Shown here: piece after piece, positions 6,956 through 14,931 of the stretch
How positions within the stretch are numbered: position 1 is the first letter of the stretch
Layout: every line of letters begins with the position of its first letter
Source: JBQTIU01 sp052387815
GTDB taxonomy: Bacteria; Pseudomonadota; Alphaproteobacteria; CACIAM-22H2
Reading direction: 5' to 3'
DNA length: 46,195 nt
Assembly (NCBI GenBank): GCA_052387815.1
Contig: JBQTIU010000044.1
Span: 1-46,195 of the forward strand
Notes under the pieces: generated by a model
Told to the model about the DNA's origin: nothing
The model's input: only the letters and a program-made list of their open reading frames with translations
Databases searched by the model: none
Made by a program: the position numbers and the translations under genes

Positions 6956-7582
6956 ATGCTTGGCGCGTATTTCCTCACCGGCCTGATCGCCGGGTTCCTG
7001 ATCGCCATGCCGATCGGCCCCATCAACGTCTTGTGCGTCCGCCGCACGCTCGCCCAAGGAAGGCTGGCCGGCATCGCCACCGGCCTCGGCGCCGCGCTCG
7101 CCGACTCGCTGTTCGCGGCCATCGCCGTCCTGGGTCTGACGTTCATCGCCGGGATCCTGATCGCCGAGCGATTTTGGATCAGCCTGGTCGGCGGCGCGGC
7201 TCTGGTCGTCGTCGGCGTACGCACCCTGCGAGCCGCGCCGCCGCCGCTCAACCCGGCGGCCGACCCCAAGAGCCTGATCGGCGATTTCACTTCGAGCGTG
7301 GCCCTCACGCTCACCAACCCCGTCACCGTCCTCTCCTTCCTCGCCGTGTTCGCAGGGCTCGGCGTCCACGCCGATGACGAGATCGAGGCGTCGGACTGGG
7401 TGCTGGTGCTGGGGGTGTTCGCGGGCTCCTCGGTGTGGTGGCTGCTGCTCACCGGGCTGGTCGGCCTGCTGCACGGGAAATTCACCGACGCGGGACTGCG
7501 ATGGGCGAACCGGATCGCCGGTGCGGTCCTTCTCGCCTTCGCCCTCGTCGTGCTGTGGAACGTCGCCGGCCTCTATGCGTGA
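6956..7582 (+). CDS. LysE/RhtB-family translocator
   Basis: A 208-residue membrane protein of the LysE amino-acid exporter superfamily. The N-terminal helix LTGLIAGFLIAMPIGPINVLCVRRTLAQG has the GPxN-type signature, followed by GIATGLGAALADSLFAAIAVLG. A mid-protein SVALTLTNPVTVLSFLAVFAGLG and three C-terminal helices complete the family layout of about six segments. The frame is open far upstream, antisense to the lyase gene; I chose the ATG at 6956 because it starts the conserved region and has AGGGGAG upstream. The family exports amino acids or related small molecules; the substrate is not predictable. It is convergent with asd, whose stop lies 37 bp away. Confidence 0.85.
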   Translation: MLGAYFLTGLIAGFLIAMPIGPINVLCVRRTLAQGRLAGIATGLGAALADSLFAAIAVLGLTFIAGILIAERFWISLVGGAALVVVGVRTLRAAPPPLNPAADPKSLIGDFTSSVALTLTNPVTVLSFLAVFAGLGVHADDEIEASDWVLVLGVFAGSSVWWLLLTGLVGLLHGKFTDAGLRWANRIAGAVLLAFALVVLWNVAGLYA

Positions 7583-7618
7583 GGATCCGGGCTGTCGTCT
7601 AGGATCCGGCCGATATCC

Positions 7619-8644
7619 TCACGCCGCCTTGCGCATATAGGTCTTGACCAGCTCTTCGGCGATCTGGACGGCGTTGAGCGCCGCCCCTTTGCGCAGATTG
7701 TCGGCGACGCACCAGAAGACAAGGCCGTTCTTGACCGTCGGGTCGGCGCGCAGCCGGCTGACATAGACCTTGTCCTCGCCCGTCGCCTCGACCGGCGTGA
7801 CATAGCCCTCGTCGGCGCGATGGTCGACCAGCCCCACGCCCGGCGCCGCGCGCAGCGCCGCTCTCGCCTTGGCCTCCGAGATCGGCTTCGCGAACTCGAC
7901 GAACACCGCCTCGGCGTGACCGACGAACACCGGCACGCGCACGCACTGCGCGACCACCTCGATGTCGGGATCGAGGATCTTGCGCGTTTCGACGCCCATC
8001 TTCCATTCCTCCTTCGTGAACCCGTCGTCCATGAAGGCGTCGATGTGCGGGATCACGTTGAAGGCGATCTGCTTGGTGAATTTCTGCCGTTCGATGGGCT
8101 GGTTGACGAAGATGCCGCGGGTCTGGTTGAACAGCTCGTCCATCGCCGCCTTGCCGGCCCCCGAGACCGACTGGTAGGTGGCGACGACGACGCGCTTGAC
8201 GGTCGCCAGATCGTGCAGCGGCTTCAAGGCCACCACCAGCTGGATGGTCGAGCAGTTCGGATTGGCGATGATGTTGCGCTTCGTGTAGTGGGATATCGCC
8301 CCGGGGTTGACCTCGGGCACAACCAGCGGCACGTCGGGGTCCATGCGGAAATACGAGGTGTTGTCGATCACCACGCAGCCGGCCTTGGCGGCGCGCGGGC
8401 CATGGACCGCCGACACCTTGGCGCCCGGCGAGGACAACGCGATGTCGATGCCCGCGAAGTCGAATCCCGCAAGGTCGCGCACCTTGAGCTCGTCCTGGTC
8501 GCCGAACGAGACCGTCATGCCCACCGAGCGCACGGAGGCGAGCGCCACGACATCGTCGGCCGGGAAATTCCGCTCGGCGAGCGTCGTCAGCATCTCGCGC
8601 CCGACATTCCCCGTCGCCCCGATCACCGCCACCCGATAGCCCAT
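7619..8644 (-). CDS. asd: Aspartate-semialdehyde dehydrogenase
   Basis: This enzyme reduces aspartyl phosphate to aspartate semialdehyde with NADPH, the branch point to lysine/diaminopimelate, threonine and methionine. The 341-residue protein has the nucleotide motif VIGATGNVGREML at the N-terminus, the active-site NPNCSTIQLVVALKPL with the catalytic cysteine near residue 130, and YQSVSGAGKAAMDEL. The catalytic histidine lies in the later RVPVFVGHAEAVFVEF segment. The start at 8644 is preceded by AAGGCAAGG. In related genomes asd follows leuB; here the PmtA-like gene and a toxin-antitoxin cassette separate them. Its product feeds the diaminopimelate pathway that includes dapF, also in this window. 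Confidence 0.96.
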   Translation of the reverse strand: MGYRVAVIGATGNVGREMLTTLAERNFPADDVVALASVRSVGMTVSFGDQDELKVRDLAGFDFAGIDIALSSPGAKVSAVHGPRAAKAGCVVIDNTSYFRMDPDVPLVVPEVNPGAISHYTKRNIIANPNCSTIQLVVALKPLHDLATVKRVVVATYQSVSGAGKAAMDELFNQTRGIFVNQPIERQKFTKQIAFNVIPHIDAFMDDGFTKEEWKMGVETRKILDPDIEVVAQCVRVPVFVGHAEAVFVEFAKPISEAKARAALRAAPGVGLVDHRADEGYVTPVEATGEDKVYVSRLRADPTVKNGLVFWCVADNLRKGAALNAVQIAEELVKTYMRKAA

Positions 8645-8746
8645 GTTCGCCTTGCCTTTTCGCGGGCCCCTCGAAACCCTTGCCAAGCGCCCCCGCTTAC
8701 CCTGGCCGGGGCCGATTTGCAAGGACCGGGCGCACGGTATTATCCT

Positions 8747-8776
8747 TTGTCAAGATGCGGTCATTCGTAGTATAGC
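8747..8776 (+). promoter_or_regulatory. Candidate sigma70-type promoter of the PmtA-like gene
   Basis: TTGTCA at 8747-8752 and TATAGC at 8771-8776 are separated by 18 bases on the plus strand. Transcription would start near 8783, only a few bases before the TTG at 8787, which favours the ATG at 8829 as the translation start. Confidence 0.4.
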
Positions 8777-8828
8777 ATAGTGTCGCTTGTTCGATTCCGA
8801 ACCTCCCCATGGTCAGGCCGCCCACCGC

Positions 8829-9455
8829 ATGAAGCCGCAAACTGGCGTCGAGTCTTCGTCCCCGCCCGAAGGGCTGCTGTTCCTGCGCCGCTGGCTCGCC
8901 CACCCGTTGAAGGTCGGCGCGTTGCTGCCCTCCTCGCGGGCGCTCGCCCGCCTGGTGGCCCGGCAGATTCGGTGCGTCCCCGACCAGGCCGTGGTCGAGC
9001 TCGGCGCCGGCACCGGCGCGGTCACCAGGGCGCTGCTGCGGGCGGGCGTGCCCACGGACCGCCTGTTCGTGGTCGAGATCGACCGCGATCTCACCGCCTA
9101 TTTGCGCAAGCAGGTCCCCGGGGTGCAGGTCATCCACGGCGATGCCAGCCGGCTCAAGGACCTCCTGCCGCACGAATGGCACCGCCGCATTTCGACCGTC
9201 ATCTCCGGCATCCCGATGGTGCCGCTGCCCATCGAGGCGCAGCAGCGGCTGATCGATTCGAGTTTCGACGTCATGGCCCCGGGCGGCCGGCTGCTGCAAT
9301 ACACCTATTCCGCGATTTCGCCCCTCCCCGAACGCCGCCTGGGCTTGAAGGGGCGCCTCAAGGGCGTCACATTCCTCAACTTTCCGCCCGCCTGGGTGTG
9401 GAGCTACGAGCCGACGCGCTGGTACGAGCCGCAGGCCGCGCCGGGCGCCGATTGA
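8829..9455 (+). CDS. Phospholipid N-methyltransferase-like SAM methyltransferase
   Basis: A 208-residue class I methyltransferase resembling the Rhodobacter-type PmtA, which methylates phosphatidylethanolamine towards phosphatidylcholine. The characteristic N-terminus FLRRWLAHPLKVGALLPSS is followed by the SAM motif VVELGAGTGAVTRALL, then the acidic VVEIDRDLTAYL. VIHGDASRLKDLL, ISGIPMVPLP and the C-terminal PPAWVWSYEP are also present. I took ATG 8829; a TTG at 8787 would add 14 residues. It is encoded opposite to leuB and asd and splits what is elsewhere a leuB-asd neighbourhood. The lipid substrate is inferred from family resemblance. Confidence 0.8.
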   Translation: MKPQTGVESSSPPEGLLFLRRWLAHPLKVGALLPSSRALARLVARQIRCVPDQAVVELGAGTGAVTRALLRAGVPTDRLFVVEIDRDLTAYLRKQVPGVQVIHGDASRLKDLLPHEWHRRISTVISGIPMVPLPIEAQQRLIDSSFDVMAPGGRLLQYTYSAISPLPERRLGLKGRLKGVTFLNFPPAWVWSYEPTRWYEPQAAPGAD

Positions 9456-9515
9456 CGACCGGCCTCGCGGACGCGTTCTTGGCGCCACGCCGTTCGCCGC
9501 AAGCCGAACGGACTC

Positions 9516-9693
9516 TTAGGCCGCCAACTTGTCCCGTTCGGCGAGCAGCGCATCGCCCATCGCGGTGGTTGACACCCGGGTCATGCCCGGCTGCATGATG
9601 TCGGGGGTGCGCAGGCCCCGCGCCAGCACGCGGCTTGCCGCCGTCTCGACGAGGGCGGCGTCGGCGGCCAGCTCGAAGGAATAGCGCAGCATC
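9516..9693 (-). pseudogene. Duplicated 3' end of leuB
   Basis: The stretch 9518-9693 repeats 10393-10568, the last 58 codons of the intact leuB, with 4 mismatches in 176 bases by my count. It encodes MLRYSFELAADAALVET onward in frame to a TAA stop in place of TGA. It lacks the rest of isopropylmalate dehydrogenase and cannot be functional alone. It lies immediately downstream of the YafQ-like toxin gene in the same orientation as leuB, so the toxin-antitoxin pair is bracketed by the two copies. Confidence 0.92.
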
Positions 9694-9718
9694 GGTGCCG
9701 TCCAGCCCACGGTCACGG

Positions 9719-9988
9719 TCACTCGAATAGGTCGGCGTGTGTTCCGGTGCGTACCAGCACCAGACCGTTCCCCTGTTCGTCCCAGACGAGCAGCCAATCC
9801 GGCTCGACATGGCATTCCCACAGGCCCTGCATCTCGCCCTTGAGACGATGCGGCCGATGGCGCGGCGCCAGCTTCGCGCCGCGCGCCAGCGCGTCGATGA
9901 CCACCTCGATCTTGACGAGGTTCTTGCCGCACTTGCCGGCCAGCTTGAGGTCGCGCAGGAATTGCCGGGTGGGTCGAATTGTCTTCAA
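9719..9988 (-). CDS. YafQ-family mRNA interferase toxin
   Basis: An 89-residue RelE/ParE-superfamily protein. MKTIRPTRQFLRDLKLA is the usual YafQ N-terminus. The C-terminal half holds the candidate catalytic set of ribosome-dependent YafQ nucleases: H in HRLKG, H and D in ECHVEPDWLLVW, and H in RTGTHADLF. Such toxins cleave translated mRNA in the ribosomal A site. The start ATG overlaps the antitoxin stop as ATGA. All key residues appear intact, so the toxin should be active when freed from its antitoxin. Confidence 0.9.
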   Translation of the reverse strand: MKTIRPTRQFLRDLKLAGKCGKNLVKIEVVIDALARGAKLAPRHRPHRLKGEMQGLWECHVEPDWLLVWDEQGNGLVLVRTGTHADLFE

Positions 9989-10245
9989 GAGCGCGCCAAG
10001 CGGACGAGATCGGCTGCCGTCGTGAAGGTCTTGAGCGGCTTACCGGAACGCGCCTCGGCCACGGCGGCCCGCGTCGTGGCGTTGGGGACGCGGACCTCGA
10101 AGGGCAGGCCCTTGCTGAGCCAGACCTGCTTGTAAAAGAGCCGGATGGCCTCGGTGGGGGACAGGCCCACCTTGGCGAGCACGCGTTCGGCCTCCTTCTT
10201 GAGGGTCGGCTCCATGCGCGCACGGATCATTGCCGTCTTGGCCAT
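9985..10245 (-). CDS. DinJ/RelB-family antitoxin
   Basis: An 86-residue antitoxin. The N-terminal ribbon-helix-helix region, AMIRARMEPTLKKEAERVLAK followed by VGLSPTEAIRLFYKQVWL, is characteristic of RelB/DinJ. It dimerises on the operator and represses its own operon. The tail (GKPLKTFTTAADLVRLARS) would wrap the toxin. The frame is open to 10428, but the ATG at 10245 has GGAG about 7 bases upstream and starts at the family N-terminus. It precedes the toxin, as usual for this type II system, and lies 145 bp downstream of the intact leuB stop. Confidence 0.9.
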   Translation of the reverse strand: MAKTAMIRARMEPTLKKEAERVLAKVGLSPTEAIRLFYKQVWLSKGLPFEVRVPNATTRAAVAEARSGKPLKTFTTAADLVRLARS

Positions 10246-10390
10246 CCGAGGTCTCCTTCGATCCCCTCTGTAGCACAATTGGGATACACCCGCAATGCCC
10301 GAGGCGCTGTGCCTGCCGAAACCCTCATTCCGTGGGCGCAAGCCCGAGAATCGGTTAACCTTGCCGGTTGGAAATCCGGGCTTATGCGAC

Positions 10391-11503
10391 TCAGGCCGCC
10401 AACTTGTCCAGTTCGGCGAGCAGCGCATCGCCCATCGCGGTGGTCGACACCCGGGTCATGCCCGGCTGCATGATGTCGGGGGTGCGCAGGCCCCGGGCCA
10501 GCACACGGCTTGCCGCCGTCTCGACGAGGGCGGCGTCGGCGGCCAGCTCGAAGGAATAGCGCAGCATCATCGCGAAGCTCAAGACCGTGGCGAGCGGGTT
10601 CGCCATGTCCTGGCCGGCGATGTCGGGCGCCGAGCCGTGCACCGGTTCATAGAGCGCGCGCCGCCGTCCCCCGGGCTCGGGCGCGCCCAGCGAGGCCGAC
10701 GGCAGCATGCCGAGCGAACCCGTGAGCATGGCCGCGCAATCGGACAGGATGTCGCCGAACAAATTGTCGGCCAGGATCACGTCGAATTGCTTGGGCGCGC
10801 GCACCAGCTGCATGGCGCAGTTGTCGGCGTACATGTGAATGAGCTCGACGTCCCGGTACTCGGCGTCGCGGAGCTTTTGCACTTCATCGCGCCACAGCTG
10901 GCCCGATTCCATGACGTTGGCCTTGTCGACCGAGCACGCCCTGCGCCCCCGCTGGCGGGCGAGCTCGAAGGCCACCCGCGCCACGCGCACGATCTCGCTC
11001 GTCGTATAGACCTGGGTGTTGACGGCGCGGCGCATCCCGCCCGGCAGCGTTTCGATGCCACGCGGAGTGCCGAAATAGATGCCGCCGGTGAGCTCGCGCA
11101 CGATCATGATGTCGAGCCCGCGCACCAGCTCGGGCTTGAGCGTCGAGGCGTCGATCAAAGGATCGAAGAGCACCGCCGGGCGCAGATTGGCGAACAGGTC
11201 CATCTCCTTGCGCAGGCGCAACAGGCCGCGCTCGGGCTTGTTCTCGAACGGCAAGTTGTCCCATTTGGGCCCGCCCACCGCGCCGAACAGCACGGCGTCG
11301 GCGGCCATCGCCGCGGCCATCGTCTCGTCGGTGAGCGGTACCTCGTGCCGGTCGAGCGCCGCGCCGCCGACCAGCCCTTCCGCGAGGTCGAAGCCCACGG
11401 CACGGCGCCGGTCGAACCAGTCGATGACGCGGCACACTTGGCGCATCGCCTCGGGGCCGATCCCGTCGCCCGCCAGTACCAGCAACCGCTTGTTGGCCGC
11501 CAT
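10391..11503 (-). CDS. leuB: 3-isopropylmalate dehydrogenase
   Basis: LeuB oxidatively decarboxylates 3-isopropylmalate to 2-oxoisocaproate using NAD+, the third step of leucine synthesis. The 370-residue protein has LLVLAGDGIGPEAMRQV at the N-terminus, AVGGPKWDNLP, ENKPERGLLRLRKEMDLFANLRP split around the substrate arginines, VRELTGGIYFGTPRG, DKANVMESGQLWR (catalytic lysine), DNLFGDILSDCAAML and the NAD-binding YEPVHGSAPDIAGQ. The start at 11503 follows AGGGAGG. Its last 58 codons are duplicated downstream beyond the toxin-antitoxin pair. It begins 17 bp after the leuD stop. Confidence 0.97.
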   Translation of the reverse strand: MAANKRLLVLAGDGIGPEAMRQVCRVIDWFDRRRAVGFDLAEGLVGGAALDRHEVPLTDETMAAAMAADAVLFGAVGGPKWDNLPFENKPERGLLRLRKEMDLFANLRPAVLFDPLIDASTLKPELVRGLDIMIVRELTGGIYFGTPRGIETLPGGMRRAVNTQVYTTSEIVRVARVAFELARQRGRRACSVDKANVMESGQLWRDEVQKLRDAEYRDVELIHMYADNCAMQLVRAPKQFDVILADNLFGDILSDCAAMLTGSLGMLPSASLGAPEPGGRRRALYEPVHGSAPDIAGQDMANPLATVLSFAMMLRYSFELAADAALVETAASRVLARGLRTPDIMQPGMTRVSTTAMGDALLAELDKLAA

Positions 11504-11520
11504 CGGCCTCCCTGCCCCGA

Positions 11521-12135
11521 TCACGGGGTGTAGAGCCAGGGCCGCGCGGCCTTCTGGCGCGCCTCGAAGCTGTCGATCGCCTTCGCCTTTTGCAGCGTCA
11601 GGCCGATGTCGTCGAGGCCGTTCAAGAGGCAGTGCTTGTGGAACGGATCGATGTCGAAGCGGACGACGCCGCCATCGGGCCGCGTGATCTCCTGCGTCGT
11701 CAAATCCACGCTGAGCAAGGCATTGGCGCCGGAGCTCGCGTCATCCATCAGCCGCTCGACCGTCGCCGGCGGCAGGGCGATCGGCAAAATGCCGTTCTTG
11801 AGGCAGTTCGTGTAGAAGATGTCGGCGAAGGACGGCGCGATCACGCAGCTTATGCCGAAATCCATGAGCGCCCACGCGGCGTGCTCGCGGCTCGACCCGC
11901 AGCCGAAATTGACGCCCGCGACCAGGATCTTGGCGTTCCGATAGGGTTTCCGGTTGAGGACGAAATCCGGCCGCTCGGCGCCATCGGGTGTATAGCGCAG
12001 GTCGTCGAACAGCGCCTTGCCGAGGCCGGTGCGCTTGATGGTCTTCAAGTACTGCTTGGGGATGATCATGTCGGTGTCGATATTGATCATCGGCAAAGGC
12101 GCCGCGACGCCGGACAGCGTGGTGAATTTCTGCAT
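11521..12135 (-). CDS. leuD: 3-isopropylmalate dehydratase small subunit
   Basis: The 204-residue swivel-domain partner of LeuC in isopropylmalate isomerase. MQKFTTLSGVAAPLPMINIDTDMIIPKQ at the N-terminus (recognisable as INIDTDMIIPKQYLK), NFGCGSSREHAAWAL near residue 75 and FYTNCLKNGILPI are family hallmarks. Length is standard. It lies 46 bp after leuC and 17 bp before leuB on the minus strand and is certainly part of that operon. Confidence 0.97.
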   Translation of the reverse strand: MQKFTTLSGVAAPLPMINIDTDMIIPKQYLKTIKRTGLGKALFDDLRYTPDGAERPDFVLNRKPYRNAKILVAGVNFGCGSSREHAAWALMDFGISCVIAPSFADIFYTNCLKNGILPIALPPATVERLMDDASSGANALLSVDLTTQEITRPDGGVVRFDIDPFHKHCLLNGLDDIGLTLQKAKAIDSFEARQKAARPWLYTP

Positions 12136-12181
12136 CGCTCGACAGACTCCCTGGAGGTTCGAGTGCGCGCGGTCCGCGCCC

Positions 12182-13588
12182 TCAGCCGAGCTCGCGCACG
12201 TCGGCGAGGCGACCGGCGAGCGCCGCCGCCCCCGCCATTTGCGGGCTCATCAGGTGGGTGCGCCCGCCGCGCCCCTGGCGGCCCTCGAAATTGCGGTTCG
12301 AAGTCGAGGCGCAACGCTGGCCCGGTTCGAGCCGGTCGGCGTTCATGGCCAGGCACATCGAGCACCCCGGTTCGCGCCACTCGAAGCCGGCGGCAATGAA
12401 AATCCGGTCGAGCCCTTCCGCTTCCGCCTGCTGCTTGACCAGGCCCGAGCCGGGCACGACCATGGCCGCGACATGGGTCGCCACGCGGCGGCCCTTGACC
12501 ACGGACGCCACGGCCCGCAGATCCTCGATGCGGCCGTTGGTGCACGAGCCGATGAACACGCGGTCGATCTTGACGTCCTGGAGCCGCGTCCCGGGCGCCA
12601 GGCCCATATAGTCGAGCGCGCGCCGCATGGCGGCGCGGCGGCCCTGATCGGTCACCGCGGCCGGGTCGGGGACCACGCCGGTGATCGGCAACACATCCTG
12701 GGGCGAGGTGCCCCAGGTCACCTGCGGGATGATGTCGGCGGCCATCAGCGTCACCTCCTTCTGGTAGTGGGCGCCGGGGTCGGAGGGCAGCGTCGTCCAT
12801 GACGCGACCGCCGCTTCCCAGGCCGCCCCCTGGGGCGCGAAGGGGCGGCCCTTCAAATAGGCGAAGGTCGTCTCGTCGGGGGCGATCAGCCCGGCCCGCG
12901 CACCGGCCTCGATCGACATGTTGCAGACCGTCATGCGGCCTGCCATCGACAGCTTGCGGATCGCCGATCCGGTGTACTCGATGACATGGCCGCTGCCGCC
13001 GGCGGCGCCGATCTTGCCGATGATCGCCAGGATGAGATCCTTGGCGCTAACCGCGAAGGGCAGGTCGCCGTCGACGGCGATGCGCATGTTCTTGGCCGGG
13101 CGCTGGATCAGCGTCTGGGTGGCGAGGATATGCTCGACCTCCGAGGTGCCGATGCCGAAGGCAAACGCCCCGAAGGCGCCGTGGGTCGAGGTGTGGCTGT
13201 CGCCGCACACGATGGTCATGCCCGGCTGGGTCATGCCCTGTTCCGGGCCGATGATATGGACGATGCCCTGGCGGATGTCCGACATCCCGAAATAGCGGAT
13301 GCCGAAGTCAGCGCAGTTGGCCTCCAGGGTCTCGATCTGGATGCGGCTTTCCTCGTCCTTGATCCCCTGGCTGCGGTCGGTGGTCGGCACGTTGTGGTCG
13401 CAGACCGCGATGGTCGCGTCCGGACGCCGCACCTTGCGGCCGGCCGTCCGCAGTCCCTCGAAGGCCTGCGGGCTCGTCACCTCGTGGACGAGGTGGCGGT
13501 CGATATAGAGAAGACAGGTCCCGTCATCGGCGGCATCGACGAGATGGCTTTCCCAGATCTTTTCGAACAAGGTACGCGGCTTGGTCAT
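12182..13588 (-). CDS. leuC: 3-isopropylmalate dehydratase large subunit
   Basis: A 468-residue aconitase-family subunit that binds the catalytic [4Fe-4S] cluster for isomerisation of 2- to 3-isopropylmalate. Motifs include TLFEKIWESHLV at the start, YIDRHLVHEVTSPQAF, CGDSHTSTHGAFGAFAFGIGTSEVEH, VFIGSCTNGRIEDLRA and EPGCSMCLAMN; the cluster cysteines lie in SCTNG and CSMCLAMN. Length is complete. It lies 32 bp after rplS, so the leucine genes appear to be the distal part of the ffh-rplS transcript unless an internal promoter exists in that gap. Confidence 0.97.
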   Translation of the reverse strand: MTKPRTLFEKIWESHLVDAADDGTCLLYIDRHLVHEVTSPQAFEGLRTAGRKVRRPDATIAVCDHNVPTTDRSQGIKDEESRIQIETLEANCADFGIRYFGMSDIRQGIVHIIGPEQGMTQPGMTIVCGDSHTSTHGAFGAFAFGIGTSEVEHILATQTLIQRPAKNMRIAVDGDLPFAVSAKDLILAIIGKIGAAGGSGHVIEYTGSAIRKLSMAGRMTVCNMSIEAGARAGLIAPDETTFAYLKGRPFAPQGAAWEAAVASWTTLPSDPGAHYQKEVTLMAADIIPQVTWGTSPQDVLPITGVVPDPAAVTDQGRRAAMRRALDYMGLAPGTRLQDVKIDRVFIGSCTNGRIEDLRAVASVVKGRRVATHVAAMVVPGSGLVKQQAEAEGLDRIFIAAGFEWREPGCSMCLAMNADRLEPGQRCASTSNRNFEGRQGRGGRTHLMSPQMAGAAALAGRLADVRELG

Positions 13589-13620
13589 CGTGCCTTCTCC
13601 CTGGCTGATTTCATCTCCGC

Positions 13621-14064
13621 TCAGGCCCCGGTCTCGGCGCTGCCGGACTCCGGCGTCGGCCCGCCGGCGGCGAGCTCGGCCTCGGTCAATTCGGCGGCTG
13701 TGGCGACGCCGCCCCGCTCGCTGATCCGCGCCTTTTTGCCGGTCAGCCCGCGCAAATAATAGAGCTTGGCGCGGCGCACGTCACCCCGGCGCAGCACCTC
13801 GATGGCGGCGACGCGCGGGCTGTAGAGCGGGAACAGGCGCTCGACGCCCTCGCCGAATGAAATCTTGCGCACGGTGAAGGAGGAGCCTAGCCCGGCGTTG
13901 CGGCGGGCGATGCACATGCCCTCGAACGCCTGCATGCGCTCGCGCGAGCCCTCGACCACCTTGACGCTGACGCGCAGCGTGTCGCCGGGTCCGAACTCCG
14001 GCACCGGCCGTTTGGCGGTCAGCTTGGCGATCTGCTCTTTCTCCAGGTCGTCGATGATCGGCAT
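13621..14064 (-). CDS. rplS: 50S ribosomal protein L19
   Basis: A 147-residue L19, a protein at the 30S-50S interface. The core is ordinary: PEFGPGDTLRVSVKVVEGSRERMQAFEG, IARRNAGLGSSFTVRKIS and GVERLFPLYSPRVAAIEVLRRGDVRRAKLYYLRG, shown as its recognisable parts. After GKKARI there is a tail of about 30 residues rich in Ala, Glu, Gly and Pro, common in alphaproteobacterial L19. The ribosome-binding site AAGGAG overlaps the end of trmD, and only 2 bases separate the two genes, which suggests translational coupling. Confidence 0.97.
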   Translation of the reverse strand: MPIIDDLEKEQIAKLTAKRPVPEFGPGDTLRVSVKVVEGSRERMQAFEGMCIARRNAGLGSSFTVRKISFGEGVERLFPLYSPRVAAIEVLRRGDVRRAKLYYLRGLTGKKARISERGGVATAAELTEAELAAGGPTPESGSAETGA

Positions 14065-14066
14065 GG

Positions 14067-14816
14067 CTATGGCTCCTTGTCGCGATTCGTTTCGCCTCGG
14101 CTGGGGCCGCCTCGGCTGGGGGCCCGGTAGCGAGCCCAGAGATCGGGGCGCCGCTCGCGCGTCAAGCGTTCCGACTGCGCGAGCCGCCAGGCACGGATTC
14201 GTTCATGATGGCCGGAGACCAGCACCTCGGGCACCGCCCGGCCCTGCCAGGCTTGCGGGCGCGTATAGTGAGGGTATTCGATCAACCCGCGCTCGAAGCT
14301 TTCCTCGGCCAGAGACGCCTCGGTGCCGACCACGCCTGGCAACAGGCGCACGCAGGAATCGATGAGGGCGAGCGCCGCCGGCTCGCCGCCCGACAGCACG
14401 AAATCGCCGAGGCTCAGCTCCTCGAGCGCGCGCGCCTCGAGCACCCGTTCGTCCACCCCTTCGAAGCGTCCGCACAGCACCACCACGCCGGGGCCGGCGG
14501 CCAGCTCCTTGACCCGCACCTGCGTGAGCGGCCGGCCGCGCGGGGTCAAGTAGATGGACGCGGCATCCGGCGTCTTGGCGAGCGCCGCCGCCAGCGCCGC
14601 GTCGACGATTTCGGGCCGCATCACCATGCCCGGGCCCCCGCCCATCGGCGCGTCGTCGACCGTGCGGTGGCGGTCGGTCGCGAAGCTCCGCAGATCCACG
14701 GCCGAAAGCGTCCACAGCCCGGCCGCAAGCGCCTTGCCGGCCAGCGAGCAGCCGAGCGGACCCGGGAATATCTCGGGGAATATGGTGACCACGGTCGCGG
14801 TCCAGGGCTTGGTCAT
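14067..14816 (-). CDS. trmD: tRNA (guanine37-N1)-methyltransferase
   Basis: TrmD methylates G37 next to the anticodon and prevents frameshifting. The 249-residue SPOUT (knotted) enzyme shows WTATVVTIFPEIFPGPLG at the N-terminus, DDAPMGGGPGMVMRPEI, VVLCGRFEGVDERV and LSLGDFVLSGGEPAAL in the SAM-binding trefoil knot. VVGTEASLAEESFERGLIEYPHYTRP, here identifiable from EYPHYTRPQAW, precedes the C-terminal domain. The start MTKPW at 14816 was preferred over an ATG six codons earlier because the family core begins there. It sits between rimM and rplS in the classical cluster. Confidence 0.97.
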   Translation of the reverse strand: MTKPWTATVVTIFPEIFPGPLGCSLAGKALAAGLWTLSAVDLRSFATDRHRTVDDAPMGGGPGMVMRPEIVDAALAAALAKTPDAASIYLTPRGRPLTQVRVKELAAGPGVVVLCGRFEGVDERVLEARALEELSLGDFVLSGGEPAALALIDSCVRLLPGVVGTEASLAEESFERGLIEYPHYTRPQAWQGRAVPEVLVSGHHERIRAWRLAQSERLTRERRPDLWARYRAPSRGGPSRGETNRDKEP

Positions 14817-14931
14817 CGCCGGCCTCCCGGCCACGACCCGCGCCGCCGCGACCCCACGCCGGCGCCCTGCCGCGCGGCGAGGGAAGCCGCCGGGACACGC
14901 GCCGGCCTGGTGTCGTTGTTGGCATCACGGT

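Larger units (their letters stand above)
9518..10568. repeat. leuB: 176-bp direct repeat bracketing a toxin-antitoxin cassette
   Basis: Copies at 9518-9693 and 10393-10568 lie at a fixed offset of 875 bases and are about 98% identical. Homology stops abruptly after AGCAGCATC on one side and at the stop codon on the other. The unit between them carries the DinJ/YafQ pair plus about 145 bp of leader. This is the arrangement expected if a cassette inserted into the leuB 3' end and restored it, or if a partial tandem duplication enclosed the cassette. Confidence 0.85.

Noticed and set aside
8761..8805. tRNA-like string GTAGTATAGC followed by TTCGATTCC
   Set aside because: D-arm and T-arm resemblance is superficial; the stems do not pair and there is no anticodon arm. 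The region is better read as a promoter.
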